From positions 186,001 through 250,000 of the forward strand of contig BEDY01000008.1 in assembly GCA_002335605.1 (NCBI GenBank): a stretch of DNA of 64,000 nt, written 5' to 3'. Numbering within the stretch: the stretch's first letter is position 1; each line of letters opens with the position of its first letter. Under the pieces are notes generated by a model, which did not search any database, had not been told where the DNA came from, and worked only from the letters and a program-made list of their open reading frames with translations. Below, one piece after another: positions 11,559-22,621 of the stretch. The position numbers were made by a program, and so were the translations under genes. Origin of the DNA: Prillingera fragicola. Taxonomy: Eukaryota > Basidiomycota > Tremellomycetes > Trichosporonales > Trichosporonaceae.

Positions 11559-12916
11559 ATGCCTCGACTCTTGAGTCTGTCTGGTAGTGGATCGGTCTCA
11601 CCTTCACGGCCGTCCGCCCGGGCATCTCGAGCGACTTCCCAGGCCCAGCCTGGATCTTCGAGTCGTCATGTTATTGATCTTGCCGGGAGCGATAGCGACT
11701 CGGATGTGGAGATCACCGGCCAGCAAGCCGCCCCAGATCCTAGCGGCTGGCTACCTCCGCGCCGCGTCGAGCGTCGTGCTCGCCCACAAAACGAACAGGC
11801 TCGGCGGTTCACGCAGGCAATGGATGGTACGTTTATCCCAACCCGCCACCACACATGTGTCGGGGCTTACTGTTTGTGGCAGCTAATAGATCTCAAGAGA
11901 TAGACGCTTCCCTCGCTCGGAACCGCGCCGAGCTGGCACGGTTGCCAGAATTCGACCTCCCTGACGCTGCTGGTGGTCGCCGTTCGCGTCAGGCCTCTCG
12001 TTCCCCTCCTCCTCCTCGGCAGCCTGGTGGGCCTATACGGTTAGGCGGGGCCGTGTTTCGCAACGGCACCAACGAAATCCGCTTCGCTCCTGGGCGTGCC
12101 CCTGTGCGATTTCTCGTCGACGAGGACGGTCCGCAAGAAGTCCCTGCTTCGCCCGAGCGCCCTCAGCGTCCACGTCGCAACGCGCGTCGCTTTGCTCTTG
12201 ATGACGACAACCCTGGTGGCGGTGGTGGCAATGTCGGGGTGCAACTTGGTGGGAATGCGTTCCCAGTAGGCGGTGCGCGGTTCTTTTTCGGACTGAACGG
12301 CGCCGAAGCGCACCTTCGCAATCTAGTTGGACGCCTTTACGATGTTGTAGGCCCGGCACGAGCCGGTCGCGCAGCCCCGGACGACGTTCCCACGATTCTA
12401 GCCAAGGTTTCGGCCCCAGCGATCCCAGACGCCCCCAAGGGATTCACCCACACATGGGATCCCGAGGAGCTGGTGGAGGCCAAGACCCAGGTCATTCGCA
12501 TCGATGGCGCAGGCGCGTCTCCGGCCAAGCGCCAAGGATCACCATATCTCGCCTGCGCCAACTGTCCCGAGCCATTGCGTGTCTCGTCTGGGTATCGCGA
12601 CACGGCCGACCGCGTGTGGGCGCTTCGTTGCGGTCACATGCTGGATCAACGCTGCCTCGACATCCTCTGTGCTGGAGCGGACATTGACCCGGCACTCGCC
12701 GACCTCCCGCTCCTCGATGAGGGGGATTCGCCGCCCAGTAAGCGCCGCAGAACGGGCCGCCGCCCCGCTCGTCGCGCCACGCGCCAGAAGGCTGAGCTGC
12801 GCGAGCATCAGTGGCACTGCCCCGTCAAGGGATGTGGGCGGGAGCACGTCAGCGTCCTGACGGATGGCGTATGGACACAGAAGGAAGGAGAAGGTGCTAC
12901 TCAGCTGTTCGTGTAG
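11559..12916 (+). CDS. SIM-containing RING-like protein, candidate SUMO-targeted ubiquitin ligase
   Basis: Two exons (11559-11826, 11883-12916) joined AMD-ANRSQEI; about 433 residues. Near residues 38-41 is VIDL followed by a Ser/Asp run, then VEIT at 50-53: hydrophobic cores next to acidic/phospho-acceptor residues, the hallmark of SUMO-interacting motifs. The C-terminus carries a metal-binding pattern: C314-x2-C317, C339-G-H341, C347-x4-C352, then C402-x4-C407 in HWHCPVKGCGREH. The last pair is separated by an acidic linker and a strongly basic, NLS-like segment (PSKRRRTGRRPARRATRQK). Spacing is looser than in a canonical RING. SIM plus C-terminal RING is the architecture of RNF4/Slx5/Rfp1. 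Function is inferred from architecture only. Confidence 0.75.
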
Positions 12917-13135
12917 GTGTGACACGCCGAGCTCTTTTGGGATTCACCAATGACTGTAACTGTTGTGCATACTATGATGAGATATATGATAGGATTCAGA
13001 AAGTCAGGCGCTGGTTCAGGCCTTCTTGTTACGGTGTGTATTAAATTGCAATATGCAGGATGAGCAGGACACTAACGGCCACTGCAGGCATTTCGTCTTC
13101 ATGTTCTCTCGCAAACAGTTTGACTTCAGAACCCC

Positions 13136-15095
13136 TTAGGTCGGGGCAAACTTGGAGCGAGCACGCAGAGCCGGGCCATACCTCATGAGCAAGAGCGGGA
13201 CGGGCAACATGGCAAGCGCCAGGAAGCCGAGGAGCGAACTAGCCCACTGCGTGCCGAGCTTTTCGTACATCTGGTTGGCGAAGAGTGGGAAGCCTGCTCC
13301 AAAGGTGCTACGGGCCTTGGTAACGTTAGCGCAGTCCTGGTGGCCTGATGCCACAAGTACTCACAACAGTGTTCGCTGCGAGGGCACTGGCGGCAGCCCA
13401 GAGATAAGAGTCGATAATGTAGTTGAAGAGCGAGACGAAGAGGCCCTGTGCGCCAATGCCGATAAATGAGCCCGCGAGCACAGGCGAGATCCAGTGAATC
13501 GATGCTGACGAGGTCCAGCCGAACCAGAACATGGCAATGACAAGAGCAGGGGCGGAGAGGAGGCAGAGCTCAAGGCGCAGCTCAGCCTTGACGGGGTTCG
13601 GGGCCGCAGCACGAACCTTGCGCTGGTAGCGGGGCTCGACGACGACGAGGTAGAAGATGGTGCAGACTACACCACCGCTGAAGAAGCCCAGGAAGGCGAG
13701 ACCGTTCTCACCAGCGTTAAAGCCGTGGTGTTGAACTTGACAGTCAGCAGGGGCAAATTAGAGCAGACATACTAAAGACAAAGGGATATGCCTCAAAGAG
13801 CAAGTACACGACACCGTACACGAAGGACATGTAAATGGTGACGGCCATGAGCATAGGCTCCAGTGCCAACATAATGAAGGGCTTGAGAACAATGTCCTGC
13901 ATTCGCCTGCCGAATGTGGGCTTAGGTCGACGCTCGACTGTGGCTTTGTCAGTACTTTGGTTTTCAAGGCGGACGGGCACTTACATGGGGCATACCAGCG
14001 CTCGTCGCCAGTCTCCTTGCGCAGACGCTTGGCCTTCTTGACCAGAATAATTGGGGTGTACGTCTCAGGGAGAGTGAAAACGATGAAAAGGAAACAAACA
14101 CCGGCAAAGATGGTCAAGATCCAGTACACCCAGCGCCAACTCGTCCCGGACACTGCAATAAATCCCGACACCTGTGCAATGGTCAGCAACTACCTACGCT
14201 GCTCCATCCGTTCCATGGCGTACAATAGGTCCAATAGAAGGTCCAGCAAACGGAGCCAAGCCAAAGAAAGCCATAGCCTTGCCGCGCTCGTCGCCATCCC
14301 AGATGTCGGCGAGAAGGGCTCCCGAGTTGGTGAGGGGGCACGCAGCAAATGTGCCACCAATGAAGCGGAAAACAAGGATTGAAGCAGTATTCTTGGACAA
14401 TGCGCAGCCGACCTGCATGGCGACGTAGACAATAAAAGCACCGATAAACACTGGCCGGCGACCATAGACCTCGGAGAGTGGACCCCAGAGGAGAGGGCCG
14501 ACGCAGTATCCGGCCACAAATAGCGAGATACACAAGACGGCAACCTCGTTGCCCATTCCAAAGTACGCCTGCATCTCAGGAATGATACCCGACGGCGCAG
14601 ATGACGAAAACGTCGAGTTGAGGACGAGCATGCCTCCGAGGACAGTCAGGTACCAGCGATACCTCTTGCTCCAGTTCTGAGCCGTAAGCCACCGTCCAAT
14701 CTCAGTATCGGGGGCGAGGGATGTCCATGCACTCCCCGGGAGCGACAGCTCCAGCCTCCAAGCACACTCACTTTGGGGTTGATATTCTCTCCAGGCTCAA
14801 ACTTGACGCAGTACGGGTCAGGACCCTTCTCGGTCATCTCCAACTCGCGCGCATCCTCCTCCTCACGAGACCGCACGGGAGACAAGCCCTCCTCGGCGTC
14901 GAAGGAGTCTGGTGATACTCCTCCAAACAAGGACACGGCAGGGGGAGAGCGCTGGCGCACTAGAGGGCTGCTACCGCCGTTGGGACTCTGGTAACCACTG
15001 TTTGGGCTCATCGGCGGGGGGGCCTTTTCGGAGGGTAGCCCGTTGGTGATGGAGACGGGCGATGCGTGTCCATTGCTGGCAGCTGGTGTAGACAT
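13136..15095 (-). CDS. MFS transporter, DHA1 (drug:H+ antiporter-1) type
   Basis: Plasma-membrane-type major facilitator with about 12 membrane segments. A cytoplasmic Ser/Pro/Glu-rich N-terminal tail of about 110 residues ([15 protein letters not shown]...) precedes [26 protein letters not shown]. The MFS signature [15 protein letters not shown] follows the second segment, and [25 protein letters not shown] is the central loop typical of fungal polyamine/multidrug DHA1 transporters (Tpo/Flr1-like). Later segments include [27 protein letters not shown] and [24 protein letters not shown], and the protein ends RSKFAPT. Introns interrupt it after NPK, after the SIGPIV loop, after ERWYAP and twice more. 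Substrate cannot be told from sequence. Confidence 0.9.
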
Positions 15096-16108
15096 TGTGG
15101 TGGGCTCTAGTTTTCAAGGGAGTCCCAGAGGAATGGAGTGTGAAAGGCAAAAAGTAGTGGCGACGAAAGCAGCTGAAGGGGACCAAGAGTTCTTGACGGT
15201 TTAGCCGGTGGAGGCACGACTCCACAGTTCTATTTTGTCAAACCACTTTCAAGTGTGGTCAAACACCAGGCAATATAACGCGTAGTAGATCTCACGTCGG
15301 CCTCGGGGGGTTCAGCGAAAGCAGACCGAATCGAAATTCTGTTTTTATGTGCACGTTCGACACGTTCTCAACCCCTGGGGACATGCATGTCTGCAACACC
15401 CCCACCCGCGCTCATAAGTGCTTACTGTAAACAGTCTGACGTTGATCCTTAAACATCGGCTATTTCCGGCCACCTAACCCTGCGCCTCACGCCCAGCTCG
15501 GTCATGCACGAGCGCACAAGATCAGCCGACCGCGCACATCACCGAGTTCTAATCCCCGAGCCACGCCGCTCGTAGCTATCGACAGCGAAGTCCACAAGGG
15601 TTCGTGCAACGTGTTCTTCGCGTCAATCCGACTGCATGCGTCTCCATACCTCCATCCTCGTGTCTCATGCAATTCTTCTCCGGCCGTAGCGCCGGCAGTG
15701 ACGAGTATCCAAATGTCGCACAACCTTCGACCAATGCGGACAAGTCGCACATTAATTTAAACGCCGCATAGCCGTTCCTATGGCCTATGGCGAGCTCCTT
15801 CACGGACACACAGGGGGCCGAACAATGTGCGCGCACCGTTCAAGGAGTCCAAAGTTGAGTTGGCACTATGCCAAGATAAGGATTAGGCCAAGTGGCAGTG
15901 TGGCCCGCCGCACCAAGTGCCGCTCGAGCTCCAATCGTCGTGCCTCATGGGCGGCTGAAAGCACCCCCGCAGTGTCTCCATCAGTGATCACTACTTGTCA
16001 CTAATCCCTTCAGAGTAACTCGGTACTGCATGCATAACACTTCTCCTCGTACAATCATACATTGTCCATCGCTCGCAGGGAAAGAACAGGGGAATCATCT
16101 CGGTCGCT
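15096..16108. other. Intergenic region, about 1 kb
   Basis: Upstream of the MFS gene and downstream of the lectin gene. It has no convincing ORF on either strand, no tRNA and no obvious repeat. Confidence 0.55.
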
Positions 16109-17557
16109 TCACTTGTAGTAGTTGCGCACGGTCCACTTCTGGTTCGGGTTCTGGCGGCCGCAACTCCAGATCTGAGTCTGGCGCCAGTTGGAGCTGTCGC
16201 CGTTGGCGAGGTCGAGGCAGTAGCTCGTCGTGGAGAGACTAATCTGCTCGCCGTAATAAGCCCACTCCTGCTGAGAGACGCCGTCCTCGCAACTCCAGAT
16301 CTTCATGCCCGTACCGTCACCAGCGTCTGAGATGGTTAGCCCTGGCGATCACTGAAAGCGGTCGAGAGGACTTACAAAGGCCAGCGTCCAGGCAGTAGTT
16401 GGTGCCCTTGACGCGAACGTGTCCGGTGCCGCGGCTGAGCTCCCAGCGCTGCGCGTTGGAACCGTTGCAGTCGTACCTGTCAAAGTCAGCCTGTGCCACA
16501 ATCTCAACCCGCAGACTACTCACATCTGAACAGGAGCGCCGTCCCAGAAGCGGCCACCGCGAACGTCGAGGCACTTGTTGTAGTTCCGTCCAGGGTGAAT
16601 GGTGTAGCCACCCCAACCGCCGCTGCCGCCACTCCAGCTGCCGTCGTCGCCACCACCCTTGGGCTTCTCCTCCCAAGAACCGTCCTTGGGCTTCTCGGGC
16701 TCCTTGGGCTTCCAGTCGTCCTTGGGCTTCCAGGAGTCGTCCTTGGGCTTCCAAGAGTCGTCTTTAGGCTTCCAAGAGTCGTCTTTAGGCTTCCAAGAGT
16801 CGTCTTTAGGCTTCCAAGAGTCGTCCTTGGGCGTCCAAGAGTCGTCCTTAGGCTTCCAAGAGTCGTCCTTGGGCTTCCAAGAGTCGTCCTTGGGCTTCCA
16901 AGAGTCGTCCTTGGGCTTCCAAGAGTCGTCCTTGGGCTTCCAAGGGTCCTCCTTGGGCTTCTCCGGCTCCTTGGGCTTCCAGGGGTCCTCCTTGGGCTTC
17001 TCGGGCTCCTTGGGCTTCCAGGGGTCCTTGGGCTTCCAAGGGTCCTCCTTGGGCTTCTCGGGCTCCTTGGGCTTCCACGGGTCGTCCTTAGGCTTCTCGG
17101 GCTCCTTAGGCTTCCAAGGGTCGTCCTTGGGCTTCTCGGGCTCCTTGGGCTTCCACGGATCGTCCTTGGGCTTCTCTGGCTCCTTGGGCTTCCAGGCGTC
17201 GTCCTTAGGCTTCTCGGGCTCCTTAGGCTTCCACGGGTCCTCCTTAGGCTTCTCGGTCTCCTTGGGCTTCCAGTCGTCCTTGGGCTTCTCGGGCTCCTTG
17301 GGCTTCCAGTCCTCCTTAGGCTTCTCGGGCTCCTTGGGCTTCCAGTCCTCTTTGGGCTTCTCGGGCTCCATGGGCTTCCAGTCGTCCTTAGGCTTCTCGG
17401 GCTCCTTGGGCTTCCAAGAGTCGTCCTTCGGCTCGGAGGGGGAGACGAAGGCAGGGTCCTCGCCGCCGGTCATGTCGGTAGAGCCTCCGCCGTCGCCCAT
17501 GTCCTGGCCGAGGACGAGGGAGGCGAGCAGGCTGAGAAGAACGAGCCTCGAGTACAT
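16109..17557 (-). CDS. Secreted WKPK-repeat protein with C-terminal ricin-B lectin domain
   Basis: Starts MYSRLVLLSLLASLVLGQ, a signal peptide. Residues about 45-295 are a cysteine-free tandem repeat of two unit types: a long unit (WKPKEPEKPKDD, often followed by P, about 13 copies) and a 7-residue unit (WKPKDDS, about 11 copies, one WTPKDDS). After a Gly/Trp/Ser linker comes a beta-trefoil lectin domain: YNKCLDVRGGRFWDG, CNGSNAQRWELS, KGTNYCLDAG, GMKIWSCEDGVSQQEWAYYG, TSYCLDLANGDSS, QIWSCGRQNPNQKWTVRNYYK. The three Q-x-W motifs and C-L-D motifs are those of ricin-type carbohydrate-binding folds. No catalytic domain is attached. Two introns fall in the lectin part (joins PVQM-YDCNG and DAGLY-AGDG). 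The repeat looks like a stiff, highly charged spacer that displays or anchors the lectin at the wall. Confidence 0.9.
16680..17430 (-). repeat. In-frame tandem repeat array (21-nt and 36-39-nt units)
   Basis: Coding minisatellite inside the lectin gene. On the + strand the short unit reads CTTGGGCTTCCAAGAGTCGTC with few changes, ten to eleven times in a row (about 16725-16940). The longer unit (adds GGCTTCTCGGGCTCCTTG) fills about 16940-17430. All unit lengths are multiples of three, so copy-number change keeps frame. Confidence 0.9.
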
Positions 17558-17682
17558 GATGAAAGTGTCGGTGGTGAAGCAGTGGTGTGGTGGTCAAGTG
17601 GTGGTGATGTGGTGCTGAAGTGGTGGTGAAGAGAGGATGAAGGTCGGATGATGTCGATTCCAAGAGTCCCAGAGCGCCACTC

Positions 17683-17688
17683 TATATA
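17683..17688 (-). promoter_or_regulatory. Probable TATA box of the lectin-repeat gene
   Basis: TATATA 126 bp before the ATG at 17557, within GCTATATAGA on the minus strand. Such a clear TATA suits a highly or conditionally expressed secreted protein. Confidence 0.5.
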
Positions 17689-18689
17689 GCCAAAGGGGTG
17701 GCGATGCTGTTCAGTGATGCTCACTGGATGCTGCGTTGGCCGGCGGCTTCAAAGCACTGAGATCGCGTCCATCTTACACTGTGTCGAGAGTCTGGAGTCA
17801 TTCAGAGTCAAGGCGGAGACAAGATCTGGATAGCTCAAGACACCAAGCTGTGTACCGACTTCGCCCTGCACAGATGAGTGCACGTCGCAAGCAACACCCG
17901 CGGATCCTGCGGATCAGAGTCTGTGCAGCGGATCTGGAACGAACAGCAGCAAGAGCTGTGTTCCTGAGGTCGGTTTATCTGTCATTAGTACCTTGCAGAC
18001 TTCTGCAGACGCAGAGAGCAGGCGTCGGCGTTCCATGTCGGGGCCAGAAGGTCGTCCACCGTGGAGGTGGCCGCCACACCTGAGATCTTGACAAATTCAC
18101 TTGACATTCCCCGATCTTTCGAGGAGGCAGTCAATGGCAGTTCGGGATCTTGCGTATCGCTGGTCAGCTGTGTTCGGTAAGGCGGTGACAGTCCCGTTCA
18201 TCTGGTCTGGCCATGCTGGCCGCCGGGGAGGCTGCTGGCTGCAAGCCCTGTTCTCGACGCAGATCAGCTCCGACGTCAATTTACGTAAGCAGACTGTAAA
18301 ACACCGCCGAGACCCCAGCCAGGCGCGACTTTGGCGTTGCATAGACGAGCGCTGGACAGACCCTGCTTGCGTGAGCCCACAGGCTGCTGGGATAAAGGTT
18401 CATGAATCTCAAGGCCGAACTCACAGAGGAAATGGCGGAACGGTGGGCCGTCGGTCAAGCGGCCCTGGCGATCTCGGGGCGGAGATCGGCTGCCACTGGT
18501 GGCAGTGCAGTTACCGATCTTCCGGTGCCATGATCTGTATCTGTTGGGTCAAGGTCTCGTGCAATTGTGCAACCAGCACAACACTGAAAGGCATCTGCTG
18601 TGAGAGTGGGACATGCATGGCCTGGGCTCTGGTGAGCAAAACCAAAAAGTCGCGCAACTGAAACCTGAAGCTCATCGTCATTCATGCGA
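17689..18689. other. Intergenic region, about 1 kb
   Basis: Between the lectin gene promoter and the cyclophilin gene 3' end. The 186-codon open frame at 18101-18661 has no domain, an unlikely composition and no splice context, so I do not call a gene. Confidence 0.5.
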
Positions 18690-19947
18690 CTACACTGCGC
18701 CCGGGACCCTCTCATAGTCCGAGGACTTGAGCCACTGCTCAGCACGAGTGCGGCCGCCCTTGTAAAAGTAGGTGTAGGCCCCGACGGGAACAATGACAAA
18801 GATGGCAAAGAAGGCAAAGTACTTGATAGGCGACGAGATGGTGGAGTACTCCTCCTCCTCGTCAGTGCCAGGGAGCTTGGCGACTCCGTCTGCTGGCTCG
18901 TCGTCGCCCTTGTAGTCAGGCTGGAGAAGTGAAGGAGAAGAGTCAAGGAAGAGGTGAAGGAAGGTAAGGAAGGCGAGAGGTCCGTTGATAGATCGAGGGG
19001 CCAGAATACGTTGAGTGCGGGAAGAAGGGCATGAGGTTGCATCAGATTGTATTCTCACACTAGAAGAACTCTAAGAAGCTCAGAGAGCTTACTTAAAGCT
19101 CAACGCGAAGAGGTACCTGGTTGCCGCTGTCATCGACCTCGTGCTCGATAGGGAGCTATTTCACGTCAGCAAATTATTCCTGAGCAAGTGATGTAGACTG
19201 ACCTCGCCGGACGCGGCAATGGTGATGGGCTCCTTGGGCTTGTCGCCAGCACCCTTGGGGCAGTTCTCAATAGACTTGACGATGTCCATGCCCTCCATGA
19301 CGTGGCCAAAGACGACATGACGGCCGTCGAGCCACGAGGTCTTGATGGTGCAGATGAAGAACTGAGATCCGTTGGTGTCCTTGCCAGCGTTGGCCATGGC
19401 TGGAATGTCAGCCCATTCATCGGACCAGAAGCTAGAACATACAGAGAACACCGGGGCCAGTGTGCTTGAGCTTGAAGTTCTCGTCCTCAAACTTGTTGCC
19501 GTAGATCGACTTGCCGCCAGTGCCGTCACCGCGGGTGAAGTCTCCACCCTGGATCATGAAGTCCTTGATGACACGGTGGAAACTCGAACCAGCGTAGCCA
19601 AAGCCAAGGTCCTCTCCGTCCTTGGTCTTGCCAGTGCAGAGCGCACGGAAGTTCTCAGCGGTCTTGGGAACGGTCCTGCCATGGTTAGACCAGTTCTACT
19701 GTGCAGAGGCTCAAATTGCACTCACTTGCCGTAAAGACCCATGACGATACGGCCGAGGGGCTTGCCACCCTGCTCCATGTCAAAGTAGACCTGCAAAGTC
19801 AGTCTCGTGCCCAGGATGTCATGACCGTCTCGCGCCTACCTTGTTGGTGATGATGGGGCCCTTGGCCGCCTGTGCGGGGACAGCGGCCAGGAGGGCGACA
19901 CCGAGAACAAGAGCCGCAAAGAGGGGGTAGAATGAGAACCGAGCCAT
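18690..19947 (-). CDS. ER-lumenal cyclophilin (peptidyl-prolyl isomerase B) with possible membrane-anchored isoform
   Basis: Starts [21 protein letters not shown], a signal peptide, then [44 protein letters not shown]. Active-site blocks [41 protein letters not shown] and [16 protein letters not shown] are complete. Exons join in frame with short introns. Unspliced at the last site, the protein ends [10 protein letters not shown] with stop at 19093-19095, resembling the xxEL ER-retrieval tails of cyclophilin B. A further open segment at 18690-18920 encodes [12 protein letters not shown], an acidic linker, a membrane segment ([20 protein letters not shown]), then [23 protein letters not shown]. 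Splicing GTACCT (19116) to CTTCTCCAG (18921) joins it in phase 0 (GNQ-PDYKG). The span given includes this exon; the soluble form would end at 19093. Confidence 0.85.
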
Positions 19948-20626
19948 GATTGCAGATGGGTGAAGGTAAGAGTCAAGCGACATGGAGATGGATGGCAGAT
20001 AATCAACTCCAGCGGATTCGGCTCGGCGTGACGCGACGTGGCGGCTCAGGGATGGGTCGTCAACGAGTGGTGGCTGCTGACGTCTGTTCTGATGGCCGCT
20101 GTTGCAGCGCTGCAGGAAGGTGAATGCGATAATGCTTGTTCCTTACTCCCAGTCTGCAGTGCTCAGTATCACGTAGATGAGCTTTCAAGTCCGTTGGATC
20201 AATTAGTTCACACCGGTGCTAGCCGTGCAAGCCACTGAGCGCATATTTCCCCTGCAGAAGCCGCGTGCCACTCTTAATGTGCTGATTCGGCAGCTATGAT
20301 TTGAACTGCTAGCTGAGATGCTCCTTGCTGGCATCTGGCTATCAACATACAAACCCAACTGTTATTTGGACGGCACGAATGCATAGGCTCAAGATTCTAG
20401 TCGCACTCCTCAGACATGCCCATCTCCACGGTAGCAGTGCGATGGCCGATCACGGGAGCAATTCCGTCAAGACGTCACACACTGTCGGTCTCTCGCCGCA
20501 GGTCTGTCTCCGGTGCTGGCCATCACTACTGATTCACTCATTCCTTTCTGTCAACACGGCGAGCTACCTTGCCAGCTACTTTACCCTCAAGTTGTCTCTT
20601 TAGAAGGCAGAAGCCTTCACTTAATA
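19948..20626. promoter_or_regulatory. Divergent promoter region (cyclophilin / RMD1)
   Basis: About 680 bp between divergent starts; no supported gene. A pyrimidine-rich stretch near 20400-20600 precedes the RMD1-like gene. Confidence 0.4.
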
Positions 20627-22438
20627 ATGCCGGCCCCGCCAACATCAAATGCTCTGCCCCTGCCGTATGCCTACATACCGCAAGCTCCCCGACGTGAGCC
20701 AAGGCAGGCTATGCGGTGAGTGACCAGATCCGAATGCAAGATCATTTCACTGACAGAGCTTTCAGAACGTCAAAACTCGGTACAAGTGCGTGTATAGCGC
20801 CCTATACCGACCTCCACACTGACCACCTGTGCAGAACTCAAAGTCCTCCCTACCCAGCCAGATCACCCAACCATTGCCGAGGAGGAAGAAGATGAAGATG
20901 ATGAGTCGCTGCAGCGAGTTGGACAGGAGCAGGAGGGTGCCGACGGCGTAGAGGTGAGGAGCTATAGACGGGAGCTGTGCTGACCCGTACAGTTCTACAC
21001 TCCGCTCTCCCAGATTCCCAAAGGCTCAGCCCGTCGGGATGCTCTTCGTCTCACCAAGACGGAAAAGGCAAAGCTGCCTCGAGTGACGGCTTACTGTACT
21101 GCAGCGTGAGGCCACCAACTTATTTATATCTAATCTTCACAGCTCATATGATCTTCCTGCTCTCCAGCAAAACCTTGCAGCACGGCCGGCGTCTTATCGC
21201 ACCCGTCCCAGGCTGTTCGACACGGAATGCCTGCACACACCATATCTCCCTCCCCCCTCGACTTCATCGGGGCACAGGAGTCCCATGGTCAAACCCGTGC
21301 AACCACTAAATTCGGTTCCCGAAGCAAATCTGTTGAATCTTGACGAGAACGATTCGCCATCTTACACACCTGTCAAGACTCCAAATCGCAACGAGACCAA
21401 GCGCCGTCCTGGCTTTGCGACCCGTCCGGGCGACAAGAAGCGCGCCACTGACTTTGAAGGCAACGGTGTCGACAGCGACAATGATGATGACTTTGAAGAG
21501 GAGGAGTGGGTGCCCGATGTCTTCTTGTTCGAGTATGGCACGGTCGTCATTTGGGGCATGACTGAGAGGGAAGAGAAGCAGTTTCTTCGCAGCTTGTGAG
21601 TCCCAAGTTTGAGAGCAAGTTGTTGACCTCGCAGAAAAAAGTTCGAGATTGAGCGCTTGAGCTCTGAGGATATTGAGATGGAGGATCTCAACTTTTACTA
21701 TGCCGACTACTCTCGCATCTACAACGATGTCATCACCCTGCGCAAGGGCTCATCCTACATGTGAGCGCAAGGGGGAGAAGCCATACTGACAGATCAGGAC
21801 AAAACTCGCGCTGTCGCATGCTCTGGCCCAGTCGGTCAAGATCTCCCTGTTTGAGGAGCTCATCACAAGTACCATTGAGCAGACAAAGGACATTCCCAAG
21901 AGCCTCAGCGAGACGGGCAAAGTGGGAGTACGTGATTGCCGGGCGGACTGCGAGGGCTCGCACTGACTCTCCAGCTCCCCAGGACAGATATCATGAAGCA
22001 AATCGGCAACCTCTTCATCCTCAGGATTAACATCAACCTTGTGGGCTCGATATTGGATTCTCCGGTAAGTCTCACTGAAAGCCATCGGGACAGTGCTGAT
22101 CTGCCTAGGAATTCTTCTGGTCGTTCCCAGATCTGGAACCTCTTTACAATGCGTGCCGTTCATACCTTGAGATTGGCCAACGCATTGACCTCCTGAACGC
22201 TCGAGTGGATGTAAATTGCGAGGAACTGAGCAGGCACTAACTATACAGGTCTTGCAGGACATGCTCAAGCTCCTGAAGGAGTCGGTCAGTAGCTCTCACG
22301 GAGAGCACCTGGAATCAATTGTCATTGTACTCATGTGAGTGACATGCTGTTTGTAACCGACGACTGGCTGACACCTTTAGTGGCCTCGAGATTGTTCTGG
22401 GTATTGTCACCATTCTTGTCGACCTGAGTGTTACCTAG
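20627..22438 (+). CDS. RMD1: RMD1/DUF155 family protein, C-terminal membrane anchor
   Basis: A gene of many exons from MPAPPTSNALPLPYAYIPQAP to ...IVTILVDLSVT. After a disordered acidic N-terminus come GSARRDALRLTKTEKAKLPRVTAYCTA-AYDLPALQ, DVFLFEYGTVVIWGMTEREEKQFLRSL, FEIERLSSEDIEMEDLNFYYADYSRIYNDVITLRKGSSYM, KLALSHALAQSVKISLFEELI, and then the DUF155 core ending with LNARVDVLQDMLKLLKESVSSSHGEHLESIVIVLIGLEIVLGI. These are diagnostic of yeast Rmd1/Rmd8 and of mitochondrial RMND1. The single C-terminal transmembrane helix is the family's anchor. No mitochondrial presequence is evident, so the Rmd1 (cytosol/vacuole-facing) branch is more likely than RMND1. The exact biochemical role of the family is not settled. 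Confidence 0.9.
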
Positions 22439-22621
22439 GGAGTGCGTTTTCTGCTTTCATACCTGTTTGTATTATGCAAGTCAATAACGGTTGCAGGAGA
22501 TGTCGAGATAGCATCCGCGTCGCGTGGGTTCAGGGGCCAAACATTGCTTTTGGACGCGTCAACCTATTTCATCCATCTTTGACTTTTGTTTTCCCCACCG
22601 TTCTTTGACAAATCATTCACA

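Noticed and set aside
16493..17629. Two open frames of 319 and 378 codons on the + strand across the lectin gene
   Set aside because: They are by-products of the 21/36/39-nt repeat, which lacks stops in several frames. The minus-strand frame has a signal peptide, correct introns and a lectin domain.
18101..18661. 186-codon open frame downstream of the cyclophilin gene
   Set aside because: No domain, unlikely composition (many Cys/Trp/Ser), no splice context.
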